Positions 42,967 through 50,448 of a DNA stretch of 64,000 bases are shown here, piece after piece (position 1 is the stretch's first letter; every line of letters starts with the position of its first letter). The notes beneath the pieces are model-generated. The model searched no databases and had not been told where the DNA came from. It saw nothing but the letters and a program-made list of their open reading frames with translations. The stretch is from assembly GCA_964344255.1 (NCBI GenBank), contig CAYFMQ010000011.1, positions 47,974-111,973 of the forward strand, given 5' to 3'. The DNA is from JAJFIE01 sp964344255 (GTDB lineage: Bacteria > Pseudomonadota > Alphaproteobacteria > Rhodospirillales > Casp-alpha2). The position numbers were made by a program, and so were the translations under genes.

Positions 42967-44118
42967 ATGCAGGAAAAAATGGATTCCGTGAAAGAATTTA
43001 TTGAGCGCATCATAAGCTCCCTGGTGCAGGCAAGCGGCCTGACATTTACCGAACTGGCCGCCCTGGCCATTATGGCGGCCATTGTGCTTTTCTTTTTTCT
43101 CAGGCTGGTTTTCGCCAAATCGCCTGCAAAGCCACCTGAAAAGAAAGAGCCCCTGCAGCAACTGACGACTGACCGGGCGAACCTTGATCCGGAAAATCCA
43201 GCACTTGTGGGCTATCGCCAGATCCTGGAATCGAAAGGAACCGCTCCTGCGGAGCAGCATACCTTGATTCAGGAATTCGCCAGCCAGCTTGAAAACCTGC
43301 ACGGACGACTCTCTCAAATTGCAACCGGACAGGGGGAGGAGAATCCGTCCCTGCAGAAAACCCTGTCCGATGCGCGCATGGCGCTAGCTAGTGGGGCGGT
43401 GGATGAGGCTGCGGAGATACTTGGTGCAATCGGACAGACAGAGACCAATTCCGGACGCGGGCTTCAGAAAAAGGCCGAGCGGCACCTGATGGATGCGGCC
43501 TTGTCCCGTTTGGTGGCTGGCGATTTGGAAATGGTTGCGCAAAACACGCTTGAAGCCGCAGAACATTATCGGGCGGCCATTGAATCCGTTCCGCCCGGCA
43601 ACGAGATACTACTGGCGGAATGCCTGAATAAACACGGCACGGCCATGTATCGCGGCCGGAATCCCGAAGCGGCAGCTATCTCGTTCAAGCGTTCGATCCG
43701 CCTTGTGGAGCGCATCAAGGGGCCGAACGATCCCGACCTGGCGACGGCGCTGAATAATCTTGCCATGCTGTACTACATACAGGGGGAATATACGGCGGCC
43801 GAGCCTCTCTATAAACGCGCCATCGAAATTGACCGATTCTCCCTGGGCCCGGAAGCGGTGGCGGTTGGAACGGACCTGAACAACCTTGCTTTGCTGTACA
43901 AGAAACAGGGCAGAGTGAACGAGGCGGAGCCTGTGATGAAGCAGGCCCTGGAAATCAAGAAAAAGCACTTTGACCCGGGGCACCCGAGCCTCGTAAAGGG
44001 GTTGAGAAACTATGCGAACCTGTTGCGTGCTCTGGGACGAGACGAAGAGGCGGAAACCTTTGAGAAGCAGGCGGATGTCCTGCCACCCAAACGCCGCCCT
44101 GAAGGTGCGGATACCTGA
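42967..44118 (+). CDS. Membrane-anchored tetratricopeptide-repeat protein
   Basis: A 383-residue protein with one membrane segment near residues 27-48 (LAALAIMAAIVLFFFLRLVF), a polar linker, a helical middle region, and TPR motifs of the kinesin-light-chain type in the C-terminal half: ATALNNLAMLYYIQGEYTAAEPLYKRA, TDLNNLALLYKKQGRVNEAEP and KGLRNYANLLRALGRDEEAE. TPRs mediate protein contacts, so it is likely an adaptor at the inner membrane, facing the cytoplasm or periplasm depending on topology. No cobalamin-specific feature is visible. It is divergent from cobD and convergent with the MFS pair. Confidence 0.85.
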   Translation: MQEKMDSVKEFIERIISSLVQASGLTFTELAALAIMAAIVLFFFLRLVFAKSPAKPPEKKEPLQQLTTDRANLDPENPALVGYRQILESKGTAPAEQHTLIQEFASQLENLHGRLSQIATGQGEENPSLQKTLSDARMALASGAVDEAAEILGAIGQTETNSGRGLQKKAERHLMDAALSRLVAGDLEMVAQNTLEAAEHYRAAIESVPPGNEILLAECLNKHGTAMYRGRNPEAAAISFKRSIRLVERIKGPNDPDLATALNNLAMLYYIQGEYTAAEPLYKRAIEIDRFSLGPEAVAVGTDLNNLALLYKKQGRVNEAEPVMKQALEIKKKHFDPGHPSLVKGLRNYANLLRALGRDEEAETFEKQADVLPPKRRPEGADT

Positions 44119-44131
44119 TATGCCGTTACCG

Positions 44132-45322
44132 TTACGATGAGGACCTGCTTCTGACAAAACCGCGTGTGGCGGCAAGAAACGTAAAAATAAAAGCGACAAT
44201 TCCCAGGAATGTCATGAACCCGAAGTTCCCCCACGTATCCATGGCGAAACCGGCAGCCGGCGGGCCGGCAATGTTGGCAATCTCGTAAGCGACGACAAAG
44301 GCGGCGTTGGAGGCCGCAAGCGTGCCGGCCTTGAACCGCTCTCCCAACATGGCGAGGCCGATAGCGTACAGCGCCCAGGCACATCCACCCCACAGGAACA
44401 GGACACATCCAAGCGTCCATAGTGAAACGGAATCCGGCGACGCAAACGTGGTAACGGCGAGGGGACCCAGAATGCACATGGTGCTGCAGCCAATCAGGAC
44501 AAGGCGCTTGTTGATATGATCGGCAAGCCAGCCCAGTGGCAAGGTCATGAAAACGTTTCCGAGAACGAAGACGCTAAGCAACCGGATAGCGGTCTGGTTA
44601 TCGAGCCCTGCGTTGATCCCCCAGATGGGAAGGAAGCTGAACAGGGCGGTGTCCGTCATGCCGCACAGGAACCCGGCGCCCATGATGGTGGGGACCATCA
44701 GGAAAAAACCACTCATCTTGACACCATGAGGGAGGTGCAGGACCGGCGCAAGATGGCGCACGGTAAAGATGGGTATAAGGCTGATCGTCATCATGGTTGC
44801 AAAGCACAGGAACGGAAATGCTCCTTCGGTTCCCACAAACGTCAGGAGGAAGGGCCCGATTGAGAACCCAATGGCCATGACACCGCCGTAAAGAGCCGTG
44901 ATCCGTCCCCGTGTGCGTTCAACGGCGATGGCGTTCACCCAGGTCTCCGTGACGACCCAGGGGACGGCGCCGCACATCCCGTTCAGGAACCGCAGGATGA
45001 CCCAGCCGATTATGGAATCGAAGACGGGCAGGACGCCGACGGTAATGATTGAGCCAACTGACGCCAGGATCAGGGAATTGAATGTTCCGAATTTCCTGAC
45101 AAACGGCGCAACCAGCGGCGCGCCCAGTACCACGCCGATAGGGTTGGCGGCGGCGACAAGCCCGATCAGAACGGGGCTTGTGCCGCGTTCTTCCAGAACG
45201 AGCGCCATGAGGGGGACCAACCCGGCGAAAGACATGCCCCAGGCCACAAGGCTGGCGTAGATGGCGATATAGGAGCCCGTTCGTTGTCGGGGAGTCAGAT
45301 CGTGAAGGACGGATTCGGTCAT
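44132..45322 (-). CDS. MFS transporter, second of a tandem pair
   Basis: A 396-residue major-facilitator protein with about 12 membrane segments. The family-type sequences PLMALVLEERGTSPVLIG, the A-type loop RFLNGMCGAVPWVVTETWVN, RTRGRITALYGGVMAIGFSIGP and PLGWLADHINKR are seen; the last is the typical cytoplasmic loop motif. The pattern resembles the YcaD/UMF-like drug-export group; the substrate is not known. I prefer ATG 45322, which sits 4 bp after the stop of the upstream paralogue; a GTG at 45337 would overlap it. Its position between cob segments invites a corrinoid or cobalt role, but nothing in the sequence shows this. Confidence 0.85.
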   Translation of the reverse strand: MTESVLHDLTPRQRTGSYIAIYASLVAWGMSFAGLVPLMALVLEERGTSPVLIGLVAAANPIGVVLGAPLVAPFVRKFGTFNSLILASVGSIITVGVLPVFDSIIGWVILRFLNGMCGAVPWVVTETWVNAIAVERTRGRITALYGGVMAIGFSIGPFLLTFVGTEGAFPFLCFATMMTISLIPIFTVRHLAPVLHLPHGVKMSGFFLMVPTIMGAGFLCGMTDTALFSFLPIWGINAGLDNQTAIRLLSVFVLGNVFMTLPLGWLADHINKRLVLIGCSTMCILGPLAVTTFASPDSVSLWTLGCVLFLWGGCAWALYAIGLAMLGERFKAGTLAASNAAFVVAYEIANIAGPPAAGFAMDTWGNFGFMTFLGIVAFIFTFLAATRGFVRSRSSS

Positions 45323-45326
45323 ATCT

Positions 45327-46520
45327 TCAGTTCTCACCCCTCTTATGGCGGATAACGCCGCGGATGATGATCCCTAAGGTAAACAGGCCGGTCATGCTGC
45401 CCAGGAAGGCAAGCAGCCCGTCTGGCCCTGCAATACCCATTACATAGCCGGCTGTCGGCGGGGAGGTAATATTGGCAATTTCAAATGCCATGACAAAGGC
45501 CGCGTTGGCAGCAGCCAGCGCGCCACCCTTGAAACGTTCCCCCATCATGGCGAGCGCCAGGGAATACAAGGCCCAGCCAAAGCCGCCCCATAGAAACATG
45601 ACGGAAAGCATGGGAAACCATTGGCCTACCAATTGTGATGTCAGGAATGCGCCCAGCGTCGCCATGCTGCCGCACAGGATCATGACCTTGCGCCGCCCAA
45701 AACGATCCCCCAACCAACCCATGGGAATCTGTAGTAGAAGGTTGCCCGCTATAAAAACACTAAGCGCTGTTACCGCCTGGGTTTCATCCAGGCCAATCTG
45801 CAAACCCCAGACCGGCATCAGGCTGAAAACGGTCGTATCCAGGGCGCCGGCGACAAAGGCTGCGGCAAACACGGTTGGGGCGATCAGGAATATCCCGGAC
45901 ACCCTTGTTCTTTCGTGCTTCGGTATTTCCGGGAACCAGCGCTGAATAATGAACAGTGGCGTCATGGCGCAAATCAGGATGCCGGCACAAAAATAGAACG
46001 GGGTTGCGCCTTCCGTTCCGATCACGGTCAGAATGGCAGGTCCGACGGTAAATCCGGCGGCGATGGTTGTGGCATGCATGGCCATTACCCGGCCCCGGAT
46101 GCCTTGGGTCGTGACCTGATTGGTCCATGTTTCGGATAAAATCCACGGCATGGCGATCCCGGCGCCGACAAAGAAGCGGATAATCAACCAGCTCATGTAA
46201 CTGTCGAAAGAGGGCAGGATGGCGATTGAGCCGATAAAAACGACAGAGAACAGATACAGAGAAGGCGCAACACCGATCCGGGCAATGAAAGCCGGCGCCA
46301 GGGGGGCGAAGCAGACGACGCCTACAGCGCTTATGGCGGTGTTCAACCCGATCAGGGCCTCCGATGTTCCACGGCTTTCCAGTATCAGTGAAATCAGGGG
46401 TGACAGGCCGCCGAAGGCAAGGCCAAAAGCGAAATTACTGGTAAAAATGGCGCCCAGGCTGACATTTCGCCTGATGCGCGAGAAGTCCAGTTCCGCTTGA
46501 TTTGATGCCAAGGTTTCCAT
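45327..46520 (-). CDS. MFS transporter, first of a tandem pair
   Basis: A 397-residue MFS protein starting at ATG 46520 (METLASNQAEL), with GGGGC ribosome binding site 6 bp upstream. It is a clear paralogue of the following gene: GGLSPLISLILESRGTSEALIG, RFFVGAGIAMPWILSETWTN, RGRVMAMHATTIAAGFTVGP and PMGWLGDRFGRRK match its counterpart segments. About 12 membrane segments. The pair probably arose by duplication and is translated from one mRNA. Substrate unknown; efflux by analogy with YcaD-like proteins. Confidence 0.87.
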   Translation of the reverse strand: METLASNQAELDFSRIRRNVSLGAIFTSNFAFGLAFGGLSPLISLILESRGTSEALIGLNTAISAVGVVCFAPLAPAFIARIGVAPSLYLFSVVFIGSIAILPSFDSYMSWLIIRFFVGAGIAMPWILSETWTNQVTTQGIRGRVMAMHATTIAAGFTVGPAILTVIGTEGATPFYFCAGILICAMTPLFIIQRWFPEIPKHERTRVSGIFLIAPTVFAAAFVAGALDTTVFSLMPVWGLQIGLDETQAVTALSVFIAGNLLLQIPMGWLGDRFGRRKVMILCGSMATLGAFLTSQLVGQWFPMLSVMFLWGGFGWALYSLALAMMGERFKGGALAAANAAFVMAFEIANITSPPTAGYVMGIAGPDGLLAFLGSMTGLFTLGIIIRGVIRHKRGEN

Positions 46521-46630
46521 TATCGCCCCAAAAAAAATCCGACCAAAACACCGCCGGAAACCCACCTTTCGCCCGCGGTTGCGGACAAGTCAACTGTCCT
46601 AGATCGGACCGCGTTTAGAAGAAGACGTTA

Positions 46631-46649
46631 TGCGTTTCATCGAAACGCG
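46631..46649. promoter_or_regulatory. Hairpin upstream of cbiX
   Basis: GCGTTTC (46632-46638) and GAAACGC (46642-46648) are perfect inverted repeats around ATC. No T-run follows, so it is not an obvious terminator; it could be an operator dyad in the divergent region. Confidence 0.4.
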
Positions 46650-46821
46650 TGAATCCGATCGATTTGTATAATTTAGAGCAGAGGAACATGTTTTTTGGAA
46701 TCGCCTCGTGATCCAATAAAACATGACCTGCTTTCGTCGGTATGAGGATAAGGACTGTCCATTTCAGGTGTTTTCTCAATCGAAAAAGAGCCTATAGTGC
46801 GTGCTTGATAAATTAAGCGGC

Positions 46822-46867
46822 CGAAGGCAAGGACCAGCCGTACATAATGCTCGAAGGCAAGGACCAG
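46822..46867 (+). repeat. Direct repeat at the cbiX ribosome binding site
   Basis: CGAAGGCAAGGACCAG occurs at 46822-46837 and again at 46852-46867, with 14 bp between. The second copy places AAGGAC about 8-10 bp before the cbiX ATG at 46872. The duplication resembles the double ribosome binding site of cobO but has another sequence. Confidence 0.85.
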
Positions 46868-46871
46868 GCAC

Positions 46872-47873
46872 ATGACAAACAACACCGCCGTGATGATTTG
46901 CGGCCATGGCAGCCGTGATCAGGCTGCCGTCGATGAATTCAACTCCCTCGCTGGACACTTCCGTGAACAATTGCCCGACTTCGATGTGGAGAGCGGCTTT
47001 CTGGAGTTCGCCCTGCCTGTGATTCACGAGGGGCTGGACAAGCTGAAGGAGCGAGGGGCGAAGAAGATCGTTTGTATCCCCGGCATGCTGTTCGCCGCTG
47101 GCCATGTGAAAAATGACCTGCCCTCTGAAGTGAATAATTTCGGTGCCGATAATCCCGGCATTGAGATGGTCTTCGGCAATGAACTCGGTATTGATTCAAA
47201 ACTGTTGGCCGCAGCGAAAGAGCGCATTGAAGAGGCCGAAAAAGCGGCGCCAACCAAGGTCGCGCGAGAAGATACCCTGTTGATGGTCGTTGGTCGCGGC
47301 ACAAACGATTCGGACGCCAATTCAAACGTATCGAAGGTTACCCGCATGCTGTGGGAAGGCATGGGTTTCGGCTGGGCTGAAGTGAGCTATTCGGGTGTCG
47401 CCTATCCGCTGGTCGATGCTGGATTGGAGCGCGCCGTCAGGTTGGGATACAAGCGCATCATCGTTTTTCCCTATTTCCTGTTTACCGGAATTCTGGTGCG
47501 CAGGATCTATGCCTGGGCGGACGAAGCACAGGCGGCGAACCCCGATGTTGAAATCCTGAACGCGCCATACCTGAACGACCATCCCAAGGTGATCGAGGCC
47601 TTTATTGAACGCGTGCATGGAGCGCTGGAAGGCGACAACGCCATGAATTGCCAGTTATGCAAGTACCGCGAACAGATTATCGGTTACGAAGGCGAAGTCG
47701 GCTTGGCGCAGGTCGGCCATCACCATCATGTCCAGGGTGTTGGCACGGATGGTCACGGGGCAGAGGATCATGGCGTGCATCACGGCCATCACCATCACGA
47801 CCATCATCATGGGCACCACCATCATCATCACGGACACAGCCATACGGACCATAAAGATGGGGAGGCCTCTTGA
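46872..47873 (+). CDS. cbiX: Sirohydrochlorin cobaltochelatase CbiX (long, with MxCxxC and His-rich tail)
   Basis: A 333-residue chelatase that inserts Co2+ into sirohydrochlorin in the early-insertion route. Two CbiX-type halves are seen: MICGHGSRDQAAVDEF with FLEFALPVIHEGL, and VVGRGTNDSDANSN with PYFLFTGILVRRI. After them comes MNCQLC near residue 258, the MxCxxC motif described for long CbiX proteins that carry an Fe-S cluster, and a His-rich tail from about residue 284 to 328 (for example HHGHHHHDHHHGHHH), likely for cobalt storage or delivery. It heads the cbiX-to-crp operon. Confidence 0.93.
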   Translation: MTNNTAVMICGHGSRDQAAVDEFNSLAGHFREQLPDFDVESGFLEFALPVIHEGLDKLKERGAKKIVCIPGMLFAAGHVKNDLPSEVNNFGADNPGIEMVFGNELGIDSKLLAAAKERIEEAEKAAPTKVAREDTLLMVVGRGTNDSDANSNVSKVTRMLWEGMGFGWAEVSYSGVAYPLVDAGLERAVRLGYKRIIVFPYFLFTGILVRRIYAWADEAQAANPDVEILNAPYLNDHPKVIEAFIERVHGALEGDNAMNCQLCKYREQIIGYEGEVGLAQVGHHHHVQGVGTDGHGAEDHGVHHGHHHHDHHHGHHHHHHGHSHTDHKDGEAS

Positions 47874-47903
47874 ACATCTGCCATATGCTTCAAGAGATAA
47901 GCC

Positions 47904-48530
47904 ATGTTCGATTATATCCGTAACCCTGAAGAAATATATGCCGAGTCCTTTACCGCCATTCGACGGGAGACTGATCTTTCGTCGTTGCCCGAAGATGTGG
48001 CAACCGTGGCGGTGCGCCTGATCCATGCTTGCGGCATGACGGATATCATTGATGATCTTGTCTGGTCTGCCGATATCGTTTCTGCAGCCAGCCGGGCCAT
48101 TGTCAATGGCGCACCCATCCTGGTTGACGCCCGTATGGTCGCACACGGCATCATTCGTGACCGGTTGTCGGCGGGTAATCCCGTGATCTGCACACTGAAC
48201 GATCCGACGGTTCCGGAAATGGCCCGGAAAGAGGGAACGACGCGTTCCGCCGCCGCTGTGGATTTATGGGGTGAACGAATGGGCGGGGCGGTCGTCGCAA
48301 TCGGCAATGCGCCGACAGCCCTGTTCCGGCTGCTGGAACTGTTGGCGGACGGCTCGCCCCGTCCTGCGGCTATATTCGGGTTTCCCGTCGGCTTTGTCGG
48401 TGCGGCTGAATCGAAAGACGCTCTGGTACAGCATGCAGAGGGCATTCCCTATATGACCCTCCGTGGCCGCAAGGGCGGAAGCGCCATGGCGGCGGCGGCG
48501 GTCAACGCCATTTCTGGAGGCGAGGGTTGA
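47904..48530 (+). CDS. cobH: Precorrin-8X methylmutase
   Basis: A 208-residue enzyme that moves a methyl group from C11 to C12 to give (cobalt-)hydrogenobyrinate. The catalytic His is in VRLIHACGMTDI; the other hallmarks are VNGAPILVDARMVAHGI, GNAPTALFRLLEL, GFPVGFVGAAESKDAL and RGRKGGSAMAAAAVNA. The name CbiC applies in the anaerobic route; sequence alone does not separate the two. It overlaps cobL by one base (TGATG). Confidence 0.95.
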   Translation: MFDYIRNPEEIYAESFTAIRRETDLSSLPEDVATVAVRLIHACGMTDIIDDLVWSADIVSAASRAIVNGAPILVDARMVAHGIIRDRLSAGNPVICTLNDPTVPEMARKEGTTRSAAAVDLWGERMGGAVVAIGNAPTALFRLLELLADGSPRPAAIFGFPVGFVGAAESKDALVQHAEGIPYMTLRGRKGGSAMAAAAVNAISGGEG

Positions 48531-49744
48531 TGGGCTGGATTACGGTCATTGGCATTGGTGCAGACGGTCATTCGGGGCTTTCACAGGAAGGCTGCGAAGC
48601 GCTTAAGCACGCCGCCCTGGTTGTGGGCGGGACCCGCCACCAGGAGATGATCGCCGATGACCACCTGTCACCGGAAACGGAACGTCTTACTTGGTCCTGC
48701 GGCATTGGCCCTGCCATGGATGAAATGGAGAACTGGCGGGGCAGGCCCGTGGTGGTTCTTGCTTCCGGCGACCCCATGAATTACGGCGCCGGGTCCACAC
48801 TGGCGAAACGATTTGATTCTGGGGAAATCTCGGTCATTCCCTATCCGGGGGCGTTCAGCCTCGCCTGCGCGCGCATGGTGTGGTCGATTCCCGATACAGT
48901 CACCATGACCGTTCATGGACGCGCTTTCGATACCCTTAATCTTCATATTCTGCCGGGCGCCAGGATCGTTGCGCTGAGCTGGAACGGTGAAACCCCGAAG
49001 ATTCTGGCGGACATTCTCGTCGCCAGGGGGTTTGGCGAAAGCGCCATGACGGTGTTCAGCGACATGGGGTCTGTGGACGAACAGTGTTTTGAAGGCACGG
49101 CTGAGAACTGGTCCCATGAAACCGTACCGGACCTCAATACCGTTTGCATCGAATGCATCGCCGGGCCCGAAGCTGTATTCTGGCCGCGCTCGCCGGGTCT
49201 GCCTGAAGCGGCCTATCGCCACGACAGCCAGATTACCAAGCGCGAGGTGCGCGCCGTTACCGTTGCGCAACTGGGCCCCCGGCCCGGCCAGTTTCTCTGG
49301 GATGTGGGCGCCGGTTGCGGTTCCGTTGCCATAGAGTGGCTTCGGGCTGTTGATGGAACACAGGCTGTTGCGATTGAAAGTGATGACAGACGAAGTGACA
49401 TGATCCGCCATAACGCTGATACGTTGGGCGTACCTCAACTGGGTGTTGTCATGGGCTCTGCGCCGGATGCACTGGCGAACCTGCCGGATCCTGACAGCAT
49501 ATTTGTCGGCGGCGGTGTTTCCCGTGAAGGAATTCTGGAGACCTGCTGGGAGCGCCTGAAACCAGGCGGGATACTAGTCTCCAATGCGGTAACCCTTGAG
49601 GCCCAACAGCGCCTTGTGACTGTCGGAGAAGAAATAGGTGCGGAGTTTACACGTCTGGCATCGGCCCGTTCTGGGCCTGTCGGTGGATTGACGGCCATGC
49701 GGCCCATGATGGAAGTCTTGCAAATGGTGGCGAAAAAAACATGA
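48530..49744 (+). CDS. cobL: Precorrin-6Y C5,15-methyltransferase (decarboxylating), CbiE-CbiT fusion
   Basis: A 404-residue bifunctional enzyme. The N-terminal CbiE domain has TVIGIGADGHSGLS and VLASGDPMNYGAGS of the tetrapyrrole methylase fold, and SLACARMVWSIPDTVTMTVHGR. The C-terminal CbiT domain begins near residue 233 (TKREVRAVTVAQL) with the SAM site WDVGAGCGSVAIEW. Together they methylate C5 and C15 and decarboxylate the C12 acetate. ATG 48530 overlaps the cobH stop, and the end overlaps cobI by 4 bp, so the three are coupled. Confidence 0.95.
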   Translation: MGWITVIGIGADGHSGLSQEGCEALKHAALVVGGTRHQEMIADDHLSPETERLTWSCGIGPAMDEMENWRGRPVVVLASGDPMNYGAGSTLAKRFDSGEISVIPYPGAFSLACARMVWSIPDTVTMTVHGRAFDTLNLHILPGARIVALSWNGETPKILADILVARGFGESAMTVFSDMGSVDEQCFEGTAENWSHETVPDLNTVCIECIAGPEAVFWPRSPGLPEAAYRHDSQITKREVRAVTVAQLGPRPGQFLWDVGAGCGSVAIEWLRAVDGTQAVAIESDDRRSDMIRHNADTLGVPQLGVVMGSAPDALANLPDPDSIFVGGGVSREGILETCWERLKPGGILVSNAVTLEAQQRLVTVGEEIGAEFTRLASARSGPVGGLTAMRPMMEVLQMVAKKT

Positions 49745-50448
49745 GTGGAACTCTTTACGGACTGGGCGTCGGCCCGGGAGACCCCGACCTGATTACGCTG
49801 AAGGCGCACGGTATTCTCCAGCGTGTCCCGGTTGTCGCTTATCCGGCGCCGGACGAGGGCGACAGCCTTGCCCGCGCCATCGCTGCGCCGCATTTACCGG
49901 GCGGACAGACGGAAATCGTCATTCGTACGCCCATGATTCCGGGCGAATTCCCCGCCCATGACATCTATGACAAATACGCTGCTGAGATAGCGGAGCATCT
50001 TGATGAAGGAAGGGACGTCGCCGTTTTGTGTGAGGGCGACCCTTTTCTCTATGGTTCTTTCATGTATGTCTTTGCCCGCCTGATCGGCGATCATCGGGTC
50101 CAGGTCATTCCCGGCGTCTCCTCCATTGTCGCCTGCGCCGCCGCCGCCGGGGCGCCGCTGGTTTCACGGAATCAGGTTCTGAATGTCCTGCCGGCAACGC
50201 TGGAAGTCAATGATCTGGAGCGCCGCATCGCCGGCTCGGCCGCCACGGCGATTATGAAGCTCGGCCGCCATGCGTCCAAGGTGCGGGATGTTCTGGATCG
50301 TCTTGGACGAATAAACGATGCCTGGTATGTGGAACACGCCAGCATGGACAACGAGCGTGTCATGCCGCTTTCCGAGTTCAGCGGTGACCGCGCGCCGTAT
50401 TTCTCCATGATTCTCGTTCGCCAGCCGGAAAGAGAAGCTGGATGCTAG
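49741..50448 (+). CDS. cobI: Precorrin-2 C20-methyltransferase
   Basis: A 235-residue SAM-dependent tetrapyrrole methylase. The N-terminal signature GLGVGPGDPDLITLKA and VLCEGDPFLYGSFMYV are diagnostic; PGVSSIVACAAAAGAPL follows. It methylates C20 of precorrin-2 or its cobalt form (CbiL). ATG overlaps the cobL stop by 4 bp and its end overlaps the next gene by 7 bp, so the operon is tightly coupled. Confidence 0.95.
   Translation: MSGTLYGLGVGPGDPDLITLKAHGILQRVPVVAYPAPDEGDSLARAIAAPHLPGGQTEIVIRTPMIPGEFPAHDIYDKYAAEIAEHLDEGRDVAVLCEGDPFLYGSFMYVFARLIGDHRVQVIPGVSSIVACAAAAGAPLVSRNQVLNVLPATLEVNDLERRIAGSAATAIMKLGRHASKVRDVLDRLGRINDAWYVEHASMDNERVMPLSEFSGDRAPYFSMILVRQPEREAGC

Larger units (their letters stand above)
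46521..46871. other. Divergent intergenic region before cbiX
   Basis: A 351-bp space between the divergent MFS and cbiX genes. It contains a hairpin at 46631-46649 (GCGTTTC, ATC loop, GAAACGC) and the two 16-bp direct repeats at 46822-46867. I specifically looked for the conserved pieces of an adenosylcobalamin riboswitch here and did not find them. No promoter is convincing and no RNA gene is recognised. Confidence 0.5.

Noticed and set aside
42817..43317. N-terminal extension of the cobD frame
   Set aside because: The extra 167 codons are antisense to the TPR gene and precede a normal cobD start with the family N-terminus.
47724..47860. Low-complexity CAT/CAC-rich DNA that looks like a tandem repeat
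   Set aside because: It encodes the His-rich tail of CbiX in frame and has no regular unit, so it is protein-driven, not a DNA repeat or CRISPR.
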